A stretch of DNA of 64,000 nucleotides, taken from Elysia crispata (lineage: Eukaryota; Mollusca; Gastropoda; Plakobranchidae). Of this stretch, positions 30,401 to 40,799 are shown in pieces (positions within the stretch are counted from its first letter, which is position 1; every line of letters begins with the position of its first letter). Position numbers and translations under genes: made by a program. The stretch is taken from positions 90,001 through 154,000 of the forward strand of contig JAWDGP010006291.1 in NCBI GenBank assembly GCA_033675545.1. Reading direction: 5' to 3'. The notes under the pieces were generated by a model. It was not told where the DNA came from and searched no databases. It worked only from the letters and a program-made list of their open reading frames with translations.

Positions 30401-33400
30401 TCCAGAGAATGAAACTGGTACTAACACATAAATACATCTCCATTCACACAAGAAGAAGAGCACTGGAGTACTATATTTATTGTGTTTCATTCATAGAGAT
30501 CTTTCTTGGAATCACCGAGCAACACAAGTTTATTTTCAAAAACAAATTAAGAAGTAGAATCCAAGTGCAATTTAACTATCAATTAAAAGACAAACTATTC
30601 CATAAGATCATGAATTGGGCATGTCCACATCTCCTCTTGAGATAAAGGCAGAAAGATTAGATATAAAAAAGGCAAGAAGTCAGGTAAATAAATTTGTATC
30701 TGCTAACTGTGAAATATCTTTCAACAAAAAACTTACAAAAATATGTTTTATTGAAAGAAAAGCAGCACGACAACCAAACACATGATCATAAAGCCTGCAA
30801 TGGCAGAGAAATCTATCCTGATAAATTATATATCTATTCTATATATTGAGGGAGCCAATAGTATGCCTACCAGATTTTCCAAAAATGCATCATTGAGACA
30901 TGGTAAATGGTCTTGAATCTTGGCGATGGCTGTGACACGCTCTATAAAGCTCGCAGAAAGGCTTGCAACATCATCCACTTGGACGTGACAAAACTCCTCT
31001 ACCACTCAGGGAAAGACAAAAGAAATAGTGTACAGGTGATGAGCAAAATTTTAGGGTAAAAGAGGGTAAGAGGATCTGTGAAACTCTTAGTATTAACGCC
31101 TTTTGTGCTCAGCTCTAAAAATCTTCCAGGTTTTTTAAAATTTTTGCACTTTCGTAAACAATTAGGGATGAGTTTATCCTTCAAATTACATTTTGGATTC
31201 ATATTCTCAAGTTCAAATTTCCTTTGGAAAAATTTCAATTTCAATTTTTGCATTTTTTTTTTTAAATATATTATGACAAGGAGATAATACCCTGGCATTG
31301 AAGGGTTTAAATCATTCACATATTTCAAGATGCATGACAACGATCAGTACTTTTTTCAACCCTCTCATCCTCTTAGCAATAAAAAAAAATATAATAATAA
31401 TGCAGAAGGCCTTGGGCTTTGTGAAAAAAAGCCATGCTGAGTCATGCCAACCATTAAATAGATTAAGAAATATTAAGTGAGAGACAAAAAATTATTCTTA
31501 TTGATATTTAGTTCATTTCCAAAATTAATTTTTTTAAAATTTTCTTATAAATGCACTTCATTGCTGTTGTCTTTGTTATTAAGAATAAATGTAAGAAAGC
31601 CAAATTAAATTAGGCACAAGTAGAGATTTTGAATAACTGAGTCTTGGTGTTATGTAAAAGTGAATTGTTCTCTCAAAAAAAAGTGTGAAAACGTTATGAC
31701 TCTAGCAGTTGCAAGCCCAGAGCTATTTGATTTTAAATATCTTGATTGAGGTTATCAAAAAAAGACTGTCACATGAATTATCAATTGCTTCATTGGAAGA
31801 TCTGCAACTAAAATATTTACAAGTATTGTCAGAATGCTTAGCAGATGACAAAGGAAACAAAGCCACATTTCTATTTACCTGGACAAGGAAAAGTTCCCAG
31901 GACACAGAATCGATCATGCGATGCCACAAGATTTTCCTTCACTTTCTCCAGGGCTTTGTTGTCTGAAGCATTAAAATAATATTATCTCATATGTATAATT
32001 TTTTTCTTTTTAATTTATAAAATTTAATTAGATGTGGAAGTCTTTAATTTGTGACCAGCCTTATGTAGTTGTATATATTTATGTGATCCACGAATGCTCC
32101 GTCAGATTTAATATCATCTATCAATATTACATAAAGTCTGAGTATGGTTTCAACAGTCAGGATATCATCATATATTTTTCAGTGAACAAATGAATGGTCT
32201 AAGTAAATAAAAATTTAACAAAACAAATTTACCATAATTTAGTTAAATAAACAAAGCAACAGAATATCAACTTGCTTCCTGCTACAGTTCTCACACATTT
32301 TACAAGACGGGTGGCATTCACAAAAAAACCCCCAACAAATTACAAGATAATTATAATTCTACCAATGTAAGTAAAGGATGCAATTTGCTTTTTAGTTCAA
32401 GCATCACGTCAGAAATCGATATTGAGTGCACATTGTTTACATTCTTAATGATTTTTTAGCTTCAAGAAGTTATATAGCCTTCTAATTTAAGAGTACTGCT
32501 TTCACCTTAATCTTAATAGGAAACACTTCCTAACTGTGGGAGATAAGCACTTGCTTCAGACTAAAAATGTTAAAGACCACTAATTTTAATTTACTCCTCT
32601 ACCACTCTATGTAAATATTACTATAAAATATTAAAATAACCAGAAAAAAATTGAGGCCCAAAAAGTTAAATAAATGTAACAGACAGTAAGACAGCACAGG
32701 ATCAAGATGTCTGTCAAAACACAGACTCAAGAGGACAAACATGAAGAACTCAGCTGACAATCAGAGAACAGTAAACCACACAACTACAGATCTTGAGAAT
32801 TCCATATACAGAACAAAGAGCGGGTAACTTGCAAAAAACCTACATTCTACAAAAAAAAATCCCCTCCAGTTGAATCTCAAGCAACAGGCTATCCTTGAAT
32901 AACTAATCTCTTCATAGTGCCACATAGAGAAAAATGTTGATGTACAAATCAACCAGAAAGGGATATAGATATTACACCATTACAAAGCAAAAAATATATG
33001 TTCAACATAGACCTCATCCAAAGGAATTGCTGACACTATCAACAGAACTGATCAACTTCCATTTAGGGACAGATCCTTTGCAACATGTTCAACCACTGAT
33101 TGTCAACACAGAGCAATATGCCCAAGCTTAACATAAGAGATATCACTTGTCACTTATCGTGCACCTTGAATGCTATGATAGTAGAGAATTTTCCAGCCAG
33201 GAATACACTTACATTAAAATACAAAGCAAGCTTTATGGCACTTGGCATGCTTGATATTTTGCAAAAGATAAAAAAATGACAAGGAATGCATGTGTCGCAA
33301 TTTGAGAGATACAAATTAAGAGAATGCATGTACAAATTCATGCCTAGCCATTAAAACCCCAAATAGGTTTCATTTTACTTTCTACTGTTTTTCTTCTTAT

Positions 33401-34114
33401 GTTAGTACAATGTGGTATATCTTCTTAAAATTAAGACCCAACTTTCATAACACACTTACAAGCTTCAACATCAGTCTTCTGGGGTAATTTTCCTGATAGG
33501 ATGGTCTTGCAGCCAGCACACTGCAGCATATCTGTTTCAATATTCTCCCATCCATACCGGGCACAGATTAGAGGGCTCAACTCTGCTGGCTTGCCAAACC
33601 ATGTCATTGCCTGGGACGGTTAAGGTACCTCAACAAGAAAAACATTAACAAAAAATGGCCTTGCTTAATTCGTACTATCACACACTTAAAAACAAAACAA
33701 AATAGTCATTCTTTCCAAAAACAATTTCCAAGCACCTGTTGACTTTTCAAGTTTTTTTCTTCAAATTAGGAGTTATTAAATATTAATACTTTATTGGTTT
33801 TCTGAAAAGTAGTTTTTTCTACAAGCATCAATAACAATACTTTAAGTGCTTTCTCAAAGTTCTTCATTGTCACCAGTGATGCACGATAGGTGGATAAGCT
33901 CTTAACAAATCTCTTTTTCTTTCTTCATCCTAACAATAACATCTTTAATCCCGCACAATCACAATCCAAGACATCTGTCTTGATATTTCTTTCCTTACAG
34001 CTATGTCCTTTACTTTAAATCCAATTGCTAAGTTTTAATTTTGTAACATTTCTCAATTCTCTTAACAGATGAAAAAAGAGAAGGGAGGGAAAAAAAGAGA
34101 GAAAGAGGCAGAAG

Positions 34115-34183
<69 letters not shown>

Positions 34184-36325
34184 AGAAAGAATATGTGAGA
34201 AAGTGTGGGAGAGGGAAAATATACACATTTGTTTGAGGAAGAAAATAAGGGCAAGAGTAAAAGGGATCCAGAATGACAGAGGCAGTCAGACAAATTAAAT
34301 CACAGCTAAAACAAAAAAAAAAAAACAAAGGGTACAAATCTTGTTTAATCCGAAATTCAAAATATGTCATTTAAACTAATACTTTAATTCAGATGACAAG
34401 ATAATCCATGGCAAAAGAAATATGCTTAAAAAAAAAAGGATACAGAAAATGTGTCAAGCCTCTCCAGGAAACTCTTATGGCTTCTTAAAATTGCAGTATG
34501 TGATTTGGGAGAGAGAATATTCTGGGCTGCAGAGGTATTATTTTGGACATTTCTGTCCCCACCAGGTTTGGTCACCCTGAAAGAAAGTGAAACCGCATGG
34601 TTTTATCAATCGCAGTTTTCAATGGGCACTCATCATATCTGTTTCACCATGATAGCAAATCAAAATTATAAAAAAAAAATTTTTTAAATTGATAAATAAA
34701 ATTGCAACAATGATTATGAATAGCAGCTTTTTATGTTTTCAAAGTAAAATCAGAATGTTTACTTTTGCAAGATATGAAATTATGAAGTATCTGTTACAGA
34801 GTCTATATCCAATCTAAATGTTTCAGTTTGTTTTATAAGTTATTGAGACAAAAGCAAGAATCATACTGTTCTAAGCAGAAACCATCATTTGAGCTCTTTT
34901 AAACAAAAACGTAAAAGAATTTTTTAACCAAATGAAACCATGAGATTCTTAGTATATATGAGCCATTCACAGAAGGCCAACCTTTTAGAAGTTTACTAAA
35001 AGGTCACATCAGACCTAATGTTCTTTTTTTTTTTTGCCTAAAACTTATGTCTTGTTCTAGCTCTATATCAAAGAGAAAGTTTGAATTAAAAAGAAAATGG
35101 TTTTGGAAATTCTGAACATATTATTGAAGTGTTTGGTTTTCATCACCACAGATTGATCTTCCCAACGGTACTGATGACATAAGAAGATTAAAGTTAAGCT
35201 ACTTATAAGTGAAAAAAACCATACCAGTATTACTTTGAGTGAAAAAATAGACGTTAAATAGAATGACTCAAAATAAATGGTAGAAATGGACTTCAATTTG
35301 TGTTATTGTAACATTAGGATGAACTTGTCTAGAATTTCATGTAAATTTATGTAAGTTTCTGTACTGTGTAAGTTGGCTGCATTTTGATTCCTCACCAAGA
35401 CCTAGAGCCTAGTGAGCCTATAGTGTTGATAAGAAGTGTACAAATAAGTCTACGAATATTTTGTTCTTCATGTTGTTACAGTGACATAAAGTCTGTCATT
35501 AAATCATTGGGAAGAACTTGTTCCAGAATTTTGTCTTTGCAGCTTTTAAAATGATTTAGACTTCAATGTAAACTGCGTGGATGTTGATGCCTCACCGAGA
35601 GCTAGAGTCTAGAGGGTAGAATTGTTGATTAAGATCTGTTATCTATGACCATTTTGTCGTTCCCAAGGTTACAATGACATTTATAATTTTCTATTATTTT
35701 ACTATAAAAACGATGATCAATTGTAAACTGAGCTTTCAACCATTTTGGAAAGTCATAGACTGGATATATTTTGTATTTTGTAACCCTCAATTTTAAAAAG
35801 TCTTTCTTCAAAAAAAAAAAAAAAAAAGAAATGCCATTGTCAGGCTAATTACCACAAGTTTTACAAATCAAAATTTCCCTCATTGATTAGTCTAGCCTTT
35901 GTAAGGATCTCAAGTCAATCTTTTCATTTATCTAGATCTAGTTGAATATATCTTGTGCATGGTCTTGTGCATTCTTAACAAAGATGGGCAGCCCAAAACG
36001 ATCTCTTGAAAATCATTATTGCTTATGAGAAAAGAAATCGTGGAACCCTTGCTGAACCTGTCAGCCCTGTAGCTCTAAACAAATGCTTGAAAAAATGATC
36101 TCAGAAATTGAGTTTTAAAGTGCCTAAATCAGCTCGTATCTGATACACAAAACCCATTGTTTTTTAATTAAAACTGGGTTAGATTCTGATCAAGATCTAA
36201 AGATCAGTCTTATGGAGCTCTTGCTTGTGATCTTACCTGTCCAGATTACTCTTTTGAGGTTCAGTTTTCACTAGAAATGACGACAAAACACCTTTGATTT
36301 TCTCGGGTGTGATGGGACTTCCCAT
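21992..36325 (-). CDS. ZC3HC1: ZC3HC1 / NIPA zinc-finger protein, complete, nine exons
   Basis: Homologue of NIPA, described in vertebrates as an F-box-like SCF subunit acting on nuclear cyclin B1 and as a nuclear-basket protein that binds TPR. Exons in transcription order: 36325-36237, 34576-34444, 33610-33460, 31962-31879, 31004-30871, 30223-30114, 28506-28344, 25211-24978, 22111-21992. They total 1218 nt, or 405 aa plus TGA, in phase throughout; human has about 502 aa. Two zinc modules are visible. Module 1 has G94-W95, C105-x2-C108, H140-x3-C144. Module 2 has G229-W230, C240-x2-C243, H302-x3-C306 and W308. A basic KVKRRK patch at residues 281-286 may be a nuclear localisation signal. The linker inside module 2 is shorter than in vertebrates. 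The start is the first ATG, in a short exon behind a GC-rich promoter-like block. The exon 5 acceptor has an in-frame alternative 6 nt downstream. Confidence 0.93.
22680..22818 (-). mobile_element. tRNA-derived SINE
   Basis: On the minus strand: TAGCTCAGCCAGTAGATC, an A-box-like sequence, then about 45 nt later GGTTTGAATCC, a B box, with tRNA-like spacing, followed by a non-tRNA body. A functional tRNA gene is unlikely, as there is no clean acceptor stem. Confidence 0.6.
24350..24471 (+). repeat. (ATT)n microsatellite
   Basis: About 40 ATT units with a few interruptions (GTT, ACC) near the right end. In ZC3HC1 intron 8. Confidence 0.97.
24978..25211 (-). CDS. ZC3HC1: ZC3HC1 exon 8 (HxxxCPW of module 2)
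   Basis: Acceptor TTTCAG. Encodes KAALDPIEEHRHWCPW, giving the His-x3-Cys-Pro-Trp end of the second module, then a Ser/Pro-rich stretch and a helix (IPVFIAALKSIAPGL). The donor GTCAGC is weak, but it is the one that keeps phase with exon 9. Confidence 0.88.
25610..25960. repeat. Dispersed repeat candidate
   Basis: Begins GAGCGCCTTCTTTCTAGGAG followed by CTCAAAGTGCTTTAC, continues through an A/C-rich stretch, and ends near GGGGAGATAACTG, a motif common in molluscan repeats as far as I recall. It is much more GC-rich than the flanking intron. Lies in ZC3HC1 intron 7. Confidence 0.4.
26520..27205 (+). mobile_element. Decayed transposon-like ORF with a probable internal deletion
   Basis: The left part (26560-26790) reads, with frameshifts, as a Cys-containing N-terminal module (HTDRLKNLCRL). 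The right part (26941-27200) is open for 86 codons with ITPKHHILEKHCVSWMRAHR and EQGGKMLHSTIAKTEHRARS. That right motif looks like a C-terminal domain I associate with multicopy transposon-related proteins of invertebrates, but I cannot name the superfamily. Little sequence separates the ends, so the middle seems missing. It lies in ZC3HC1 intron 7. Confidence 0.45.
28344..28506 (-). CDS. ZC3HC1: ZC3HC1 exon 7 (second zinc module, CxxC)
   Basis: Acceptor CCTCAG and donor GTGAGT. Encodes KEVLMCSMCRRKIGLWNY, then an acidic stretch and KVKRRK. The C-S-M-C...GLW motif is diagnostic of NIPA/Rsm1 proteins. Confidence 0.94.
28560..29515 (+). mobile_element. Non-LTR retrotransposon (LINE) fragment in ZC3HC1 intron 6
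   Basis: Plus-strand broken frames: LCFIDYTKAFD-like start at about 28622, DLWAIKWEQTAAMRFDEEIS near 28720, a degenerate RT box YTDD near 28875, MYGCEALIISKQPQKKL at 29145 and MNRIHKCQATFFGHVIKR near 29310. The tail is TGATTGATTGA at about 29505. It is opposite in strand to ZC3HC1 and takes up most of this intron, starting about 55 bp from the exon 7 acceptor. Confidence 0.82.
30114..30223 (-). CDS. ZC3HC1: ZC3HC1 exon 6
   Basis: Acceptor TTGCAG and donor GTAATA. Encodes PAAVTLAFTGW, the Gly-Trp opening of the second zinc module. Confidence 0.88.
30290..30480 (+). mobile_element. Short fragment of the same LINE family in ZC3HC1 intron 5
   Basis: Contains KKSFQRMKLVLTHKYISIHT and RRRAL, matching the segment before the C-terminal part in the copies at 28560-29515 and 355-1445. 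Only about 190 bp is recognisable. Confidence 0.6.
30871..31004 (-). CDS. ZC3HC1: ZC3HC1 exon 5
   Basis: Donor GTAGGC after 30871. The preferred acceptor is CCCTGAG before 31004, with the better pyrimidine tract; GGTAG before 30998 is an in-frame alternative. Encodes a helical segment including FIERVTAIAKIQDHLPCLND, matching the region after the first zinc module. Confidence 0.85.
31093..31306. repeat. Possible degenerate TTAA-flanked MITE
   Basis: The left edge has TTAA followed by CGCCTTTTGTGC; the right edge has GGCATTGAAGGG followed by TTTAAA. This resembles the piggyBac-type layout at 16884-17180, but the termini match poorly. Confidence 0.25.
31879..31962 (-). CDS. ZC3HC1: ZC3HC1 exon 4 (HxxxC of module 1)
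   Basis: Acceptor CTTCAG and donor GTAAAT. A Lys/Glu-rich helix precedes ASHDRFC, which supplies the His and last Cys of the first zinc site. Confidence 0.9.
33460..33610 (-). CDS. ZC3HC1: ZC3HC1 exon 3 (first zinc module, CxxC)
   Basis: Acceptor CCCAG and donor GTAAGTG. Encodes WFGKPAELSPLICARYGW and then CAGC, the start of the zf-C3HC (BIL1) module. This is the most strongly conserved exon of the gene. Confidence 0.94.
34119..34181 (+). repeat. (GA)n microsatellite
   Basis: About 31 GA units, preceded by an impure purine tract from 34067. In ZC3HC1 intron 2; in the sense orientation of that gene it reads as CT. Confidence 0.97.
34444..34576 (-). CDS. ZC3HC1: ZC3HC1 exon 2
   Basis: Acceptor TTTCAG before 34576 and donor GTATCC after 34444. 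A Ser/Asn-rich stretch leads into SFLERLDTFS, matching the segment just before the first zinc module in vertebrate NIPA. The exon is needed to keep the frame: joining exons 1 and 3 directly gives an immediate stop. Confidence 0.88.
35310..35705 (+). repeat. Old tandem duplication, unit about 195 bp
   Basis: GAACTTGT.C.AGAATTT occurs at about 35321 and 35514, CTCACC(A/G)AGA at 35391 and 35591, and ATTTTGT...GTTACA(G/A)TGACAT at about 35457 and 35651. Offsets of 193-200 bp in the same order mark a two-copy tandem repeat in ZC3HC1 intron 1. Confidence 0.75.
36237..36325 (-). CDS. ZC3HC1: ZC3HC1 exon 1 (start codon)
   Basis: ATG at 36325-36323 and donor GTAAGA at 36236-36231. Encodes MGSPITPEKIKGVLSSFLVK and a further 9 residues. 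This poorly conserved N-terminus was assigned through phase agreement with exon 2. Confidence 0.82.
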
Positions 36326-36627
36326 CTTGCTGAGGAACTAATTTTTAAATCGCCTTTGAATCTGTCAAAACTTTCTAGATCTAGATCTAATAAGATATAA
36401 TAGGATAAAAGTTAAAGATCGGTTAATCTTGAAGACATAAGTTCAAGTTGGCACCCTCTGATAAGAGATTTGAGAGGTACAGCAAACCGGCAAAGTTTAC
36501 TTTCGTTTTCATTAGCCAATAGATGATGTTCCTAAAATAAAGGTCAGCGAGAGTTACGTCCTTGATTAACTGACACCTGAAACATTTTTATTTAAGCCAC
36601 CTCCTCTTAGCATTAATTTTTTTTCGA

Positions 36628-36660
36628 CCATGCGTAGCTTCCGGCGCAGGAGCGGCGAAT
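36628..36660 (-). promoter_or_regulatory. Candidate ZC3HC1 promoter, possibly bidirectional
   Basis: A short GC-rich block in very AT-rich DNA, about 300 bp upstream of the ZC3HC1 ATG. On the minus strand it carries an ETS-like CCGGAAGC (36644-36637), with a GCGCC motif beside it. A CCAAT box lies between it and the ATG at 36516-36520. This fits a TATA-less housekeeping promoter. A plus-strand candidate first exon begins about 600 bp to the right. Confidence 0.45.
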
Positions 36661-37230
36661 GTAAACAACTCATCAATCAGCAGACGATTTCAATCCTTGC
36701 TTTAATAGCAAAGAGAGCAGGCCGTTCTAATGTCTTTATATTTTATTTATCAACCCTTATATACTGTTAAGTCCACATGGAATCAGCAAACAAAGGAGAT
36801 TTTTATTATCCAATCAATCCATGCACAGATATAGATCTAGATCTCAATTCCTGTCCCCGAGATATGAATTGATACAGTCCTACATAGATGTAGACTGTAG
36901 ATCTATTCTTGGTCAATGGTTTAAATATTTGGTCGATGGAGATCTAAATCTAGTTCTGCATAACACTACATAACATAAGAAAGCCGTTAAATAAATCCAA
37001 TCTATTTTACCCGTAAGATGCACATTATGACTCCACAGAGCTTGATTCGTCTAGATCTAGATCTAGACCAAGATGTATAATGTAAAAATTATTATACAAA
37101 TTTACAATGACCTTAATTAAAAATTTGAGTTGAGCATAATTAATCAGACCTAGAAAGAGATCTTTATTAGATTAAGACCAGAAAAACTTAGCTGGATCCA
37201 GCACCTGGGCTCTATTCTTCTTGATCAAAA

Positions 37231-39388
37231 ATGGAGAACAATACTCATGCTAAACAATGTGAGATTAACGGTGAGTTTGGATTCTGACTGTGACCTAGAC
37301 CAGTAGAGTTTTGCAGACTAGATCTTGAAATTGAGACCTCTAGATACCACACTTTTCGCCTTTGTTTGACTAAAAAAAATAACAATAACTGAATAAGAAG
37401 CAGAAATTGATTGTAAACAAATTTCAGGCCTGAATTTTTTTTGTCCTTAGAATAGCCTTAAAATTCTTTGCTCTTGTTTATCATTTATAAATGTATTTTT
37501 GAGAAACTACAGGAAATGATTTACTCCAAGCTGTCTAAAAGTTACACTCAATTTAGATAATCTAAAACTCTGCAAAGGATGGGATGTTGACTAGTCACTC
37601 AACAATTTTCAAATAATGCGTGATTGATACTTAGTCATACTTTGACATTCAATTTATGCTGATATATTTTTTTTTTCAATGAACAAAATAATTTGGACCT
37701 GTATTTTTCAATTTTTTTGTGGAAAAAAAAAAACTTCATCTTGCATAATAATTTACTTCAAAAGTTCAAAATGCCCTATTATATTTTTCGAATGAAATTT
37801 ATGTCAGGTCTGAACTTCAAGTTCATTGCGAGTAAAGAATAAGACATTTATACGGCCTGACGTGGGCAAATCTGCAGAGCAGATAACATACTTACAGTTT
37901 AAGATATAGATAAAAATGATGAGACTGATTTTTTTATTTTGTTTCTTCATAATATTGAATAAACTAAAAAAAAAAGTAGAGCAGCTAGCTCTGGAAACTA
38001 TTCATGAAAAGTGTCCCACTCTTCTCTCAATAGTACGAAATAATTATAATTTGAAGATACTGCTGCCGAAATTTTTTATTTTCATTTTTTCAACATTTTT
38101 GCATATTTCAATCTCCTTTTTTTTTTCATAACCCACAAAAAATCATACCCTGATAAAAGATGTAAAGAAAATACATTGGCCCTTTTTTTTCAATATATGT
38201 TAATAAGGCTTTTTTGGAACTACTTTTTTTTTAAACTGTGTGCTTAACCCAGCCTGGAAGAAGGGTATTCATTTAAGTTTTTTAATTTTCTTTTTTTTTG
38301 TTTTAAAATTTTATCTAACTACATAATCATATTTGATTGTTATGTTAAACCAATAGACACATGATCTTTCTGTACATAACTAGGAATAATCTGCTTGCCT
38401 TCTGAATTTTAAAAAGAAAAAAAAGGGGGTGGTCTGTTGTGGAGGTAAAAAAAATTCTCAGTATTTAGACAATATTTCTTTTATTACAGGCATTACAATC
38501 AAGTTTGAATTTAATAACTTTCCTGAAGAGAAAACAAATGACCATCTTGCAAAGTAATAATCCGTTTCATGCAACATTAGGAATGATAGAATCAACTTTC
38601 CCAATTCCAAAGGAAAAAAAAAAAAGAAGACCTTACGGACCATAGCAAAAGCTTCAGTTTTGAATTAAAAGTTACATGAACTATGTCAGGCACACTGAAG
38701 TGTACAGCGTTAATTGTTGTGAGTTTCAAAAACTTCAGCTTAGGGGCAATAGACAATGAGTTATATCCATACACATGAATTATGGAAATAAACTTTTCTT
38801 ATGGTTCTATTAATTTTGTACACTTCAAATTTCACTCAAATGGGAAGTAAAGAGTGAAAATTTGATCACTTTTGACAGAGTTATGTACACAAGCAAATTC
38901 AGCTGATGAATAAAAATTTAAGTTATATCTGTTTTCATAAGTGAAAATAATTACAAAATAACCTAAAAACATTGTGACAGAGTGAGAAGGAATCTAAATT
39001 TTTTTTTCTTTAGCATCTATTCGACATCTCGACACAGTTTATACATGTACTAATGATTAAATTTGATTTGGCAGTATGTTAATAATAGACTACTCCCCTA
39101 TTTTTTATATGCCCATTTGTGAGCACTCTTTGACCTTAACATTGTGGACGAATCACTGATAAAGGAATCACACAATCATCTTAATAAAATTTCACATGAT
39201 ACATGTATTCATATGACTGTTTTTTTTGTTTTTTCAGTAGGAAGTGCATTACCAAGGAAAAGGGCAAAGCCAGCCAAAATTTAGAAAGAGAGATAGTGGA
39301 TGGTCCAAGACACTCCTGAGAATATGGCAGCCCTATAAGTTTGGATAACTTTGTGGCAATAATATGGGAAAACCTAGCTAACCTCATG
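37231..39388 (+). other. Candidate divergent two-exon transcript, unknown product
   Basis: Two exon-like blocks lie downstream of the GC-rich promoter block on the opposite strand to ZC3HC1. Block 1 (37231-37270) has an ATG, 13 codons and a GTGAGT donor. Block 2 (39238-39388) has a pyrimidine-rich CAG acceptor and a GTGAGT donor. If spliced, the frame stays open for 28 codons in all, including a basic run PRKRAKPAK, and stops at TAG 39282-39284. It could be the 5' end of an unrecognised gene, a non-coding RNA, or chance splice sites. No product was recognised. Confidence 0.25.
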
Positions 39389-39879
39389 GTGAGTATAGTT
39401 ATATAAACATTTATTCTTTCTCTACTGTGTTTCAAAATGTACTATAGGCACCTATAAACCTATACTCTTTACTCTCTCTACCTCTCTTGCAATTTCCAAA
39501 TGTTTTTGATTATCGCCAGGATGTAAATATTATTATTTTTAAATTGTGCCATTGCCTTGTAAAAAGTAAATAAATAAATAAAACCTAACTTCTCTAATAA
39601 ATAAATGTTCTGCAAGTAAATTGAGAACTGATGATTTAACTTGGTTATTTCCAATTCAACACAAGAAATATTGTACAGGGCAAACCATAACATGTATTTT
39701 GTATTTTTTCTACAAAGATCATTGGATTATTTAACCTTAATTTTTTTTTTCTAGAATTTCACTTCATGTATACCAGTTTAAATACCACTACATTTAGCAT
39801 ATATATTTTTAAACTCCCACAAAGGGAGAGTTAGGTACCCATATATATTTGTTATTGAAGTTAAAACATACTATAAGAA

Positions 39880-40290
39880 ATTAAGATAAGATAAGATAAG
39901 ATAACTTTATTATTTCAACAAAGGGAAATTAAAAATGGCATGCTCTCAGGACGTACAATAATTACATAGATTTTCAAGTATCACAGTATGAGTATACATG
40001 TGACATTTATGGAGATAATTATAAATCTATACATGTATAAGGAGGTATTAAAAAAGTGATAAAAAAAGAAAGTAAAGAAAAGAGGAGCATATCATTTTGG
40101 TGTTTCTAGAATTACAACATCAAACTGGAAAGCAAAGTATAATTATGATTTAGTTATCCTTTTAATCTCCTCATAATATAAGATGATAGATGTTAGAAAG
40201 AATGAGTTTAGGTGTCTATTTGCCCGTGTCATTAGGACTCTGCACCGGTCACTAGTTACGTATAAATACAAAACAGTTACCCATAATGTT
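39880..40290 (-). mobile_element. LINE-like 3' end with (TTATC)n tail
   Basis: On the minus strand the block ends with repeated TTATC (39883-39904) after a region resembling a LINE 3' UTR (TTTCCCTTTGTTGAAATAAT). Further upstream is an RANRHLNSFFLTS-like frame similar to LINE C-terminal 'RANRFRNSFFP' segments. Strongly degraded. Confidence 0.4.
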
Positions 40291-40799
40291 AAAATTTCTA
40301 TCACATAGACTCATAACTCGCAAACACATGAAACTGACAAAATTATTTGAAAATAAAAACAAAATACTAAAAAACATCTCCTTCCTGCATTGAAAATAAT
40401 ATTCTCATGATATTTAACTATTGGCAGATTTTTTCAGACAGGTCTGGCTCCTCACCAGCTACATGGACTTGATCCAAACTGACAAGTTAAAAATAAAGTT
40501 TCAGTGTTGTCTGGGACTTTTGCAACAACAATAATTTTCAAAGCATGAAAGAAAGAATTGGAGAGAACATTGGAATATTAAACTTTCTTGGTATGGATGC
40601 AGACGGAACCTTCAATTAGTGGGGCAATCATCGTTTATTACTTTTATTATGTTATCCATTAATACTTTTAACAGAAAAAAGTGTGAGTACAGAGTAAATC
40701 ACCTTATGAGAAAATGTTGTTATAGCTCCCTGTGCTCATATTCTATTTTAATTATTTATAAAACATTAAATTAATTATAAACCTACAACAATATGCCAT

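Larger units (their letters stand above)
35931..37330. repeat. Cluster of AGATCT/CTAGAT-rich palindromic runs
   Basis: CTAGATCTAGATC-type runs occur near 35932, 36377, 36833, 36898, 36940, 37051 and 37318, around the ZC3HC1 promoter. Similar runs occur near 42, 184, 20876, 23655, 44025 and 50238. Confidence 0.6.

Noticed and set aside
34451..34687. 78-codon plus-strand frame
   Set aside because: Opposite strand of ZC3HC1 exon 2; the minus strand has matching splice sites and homology.
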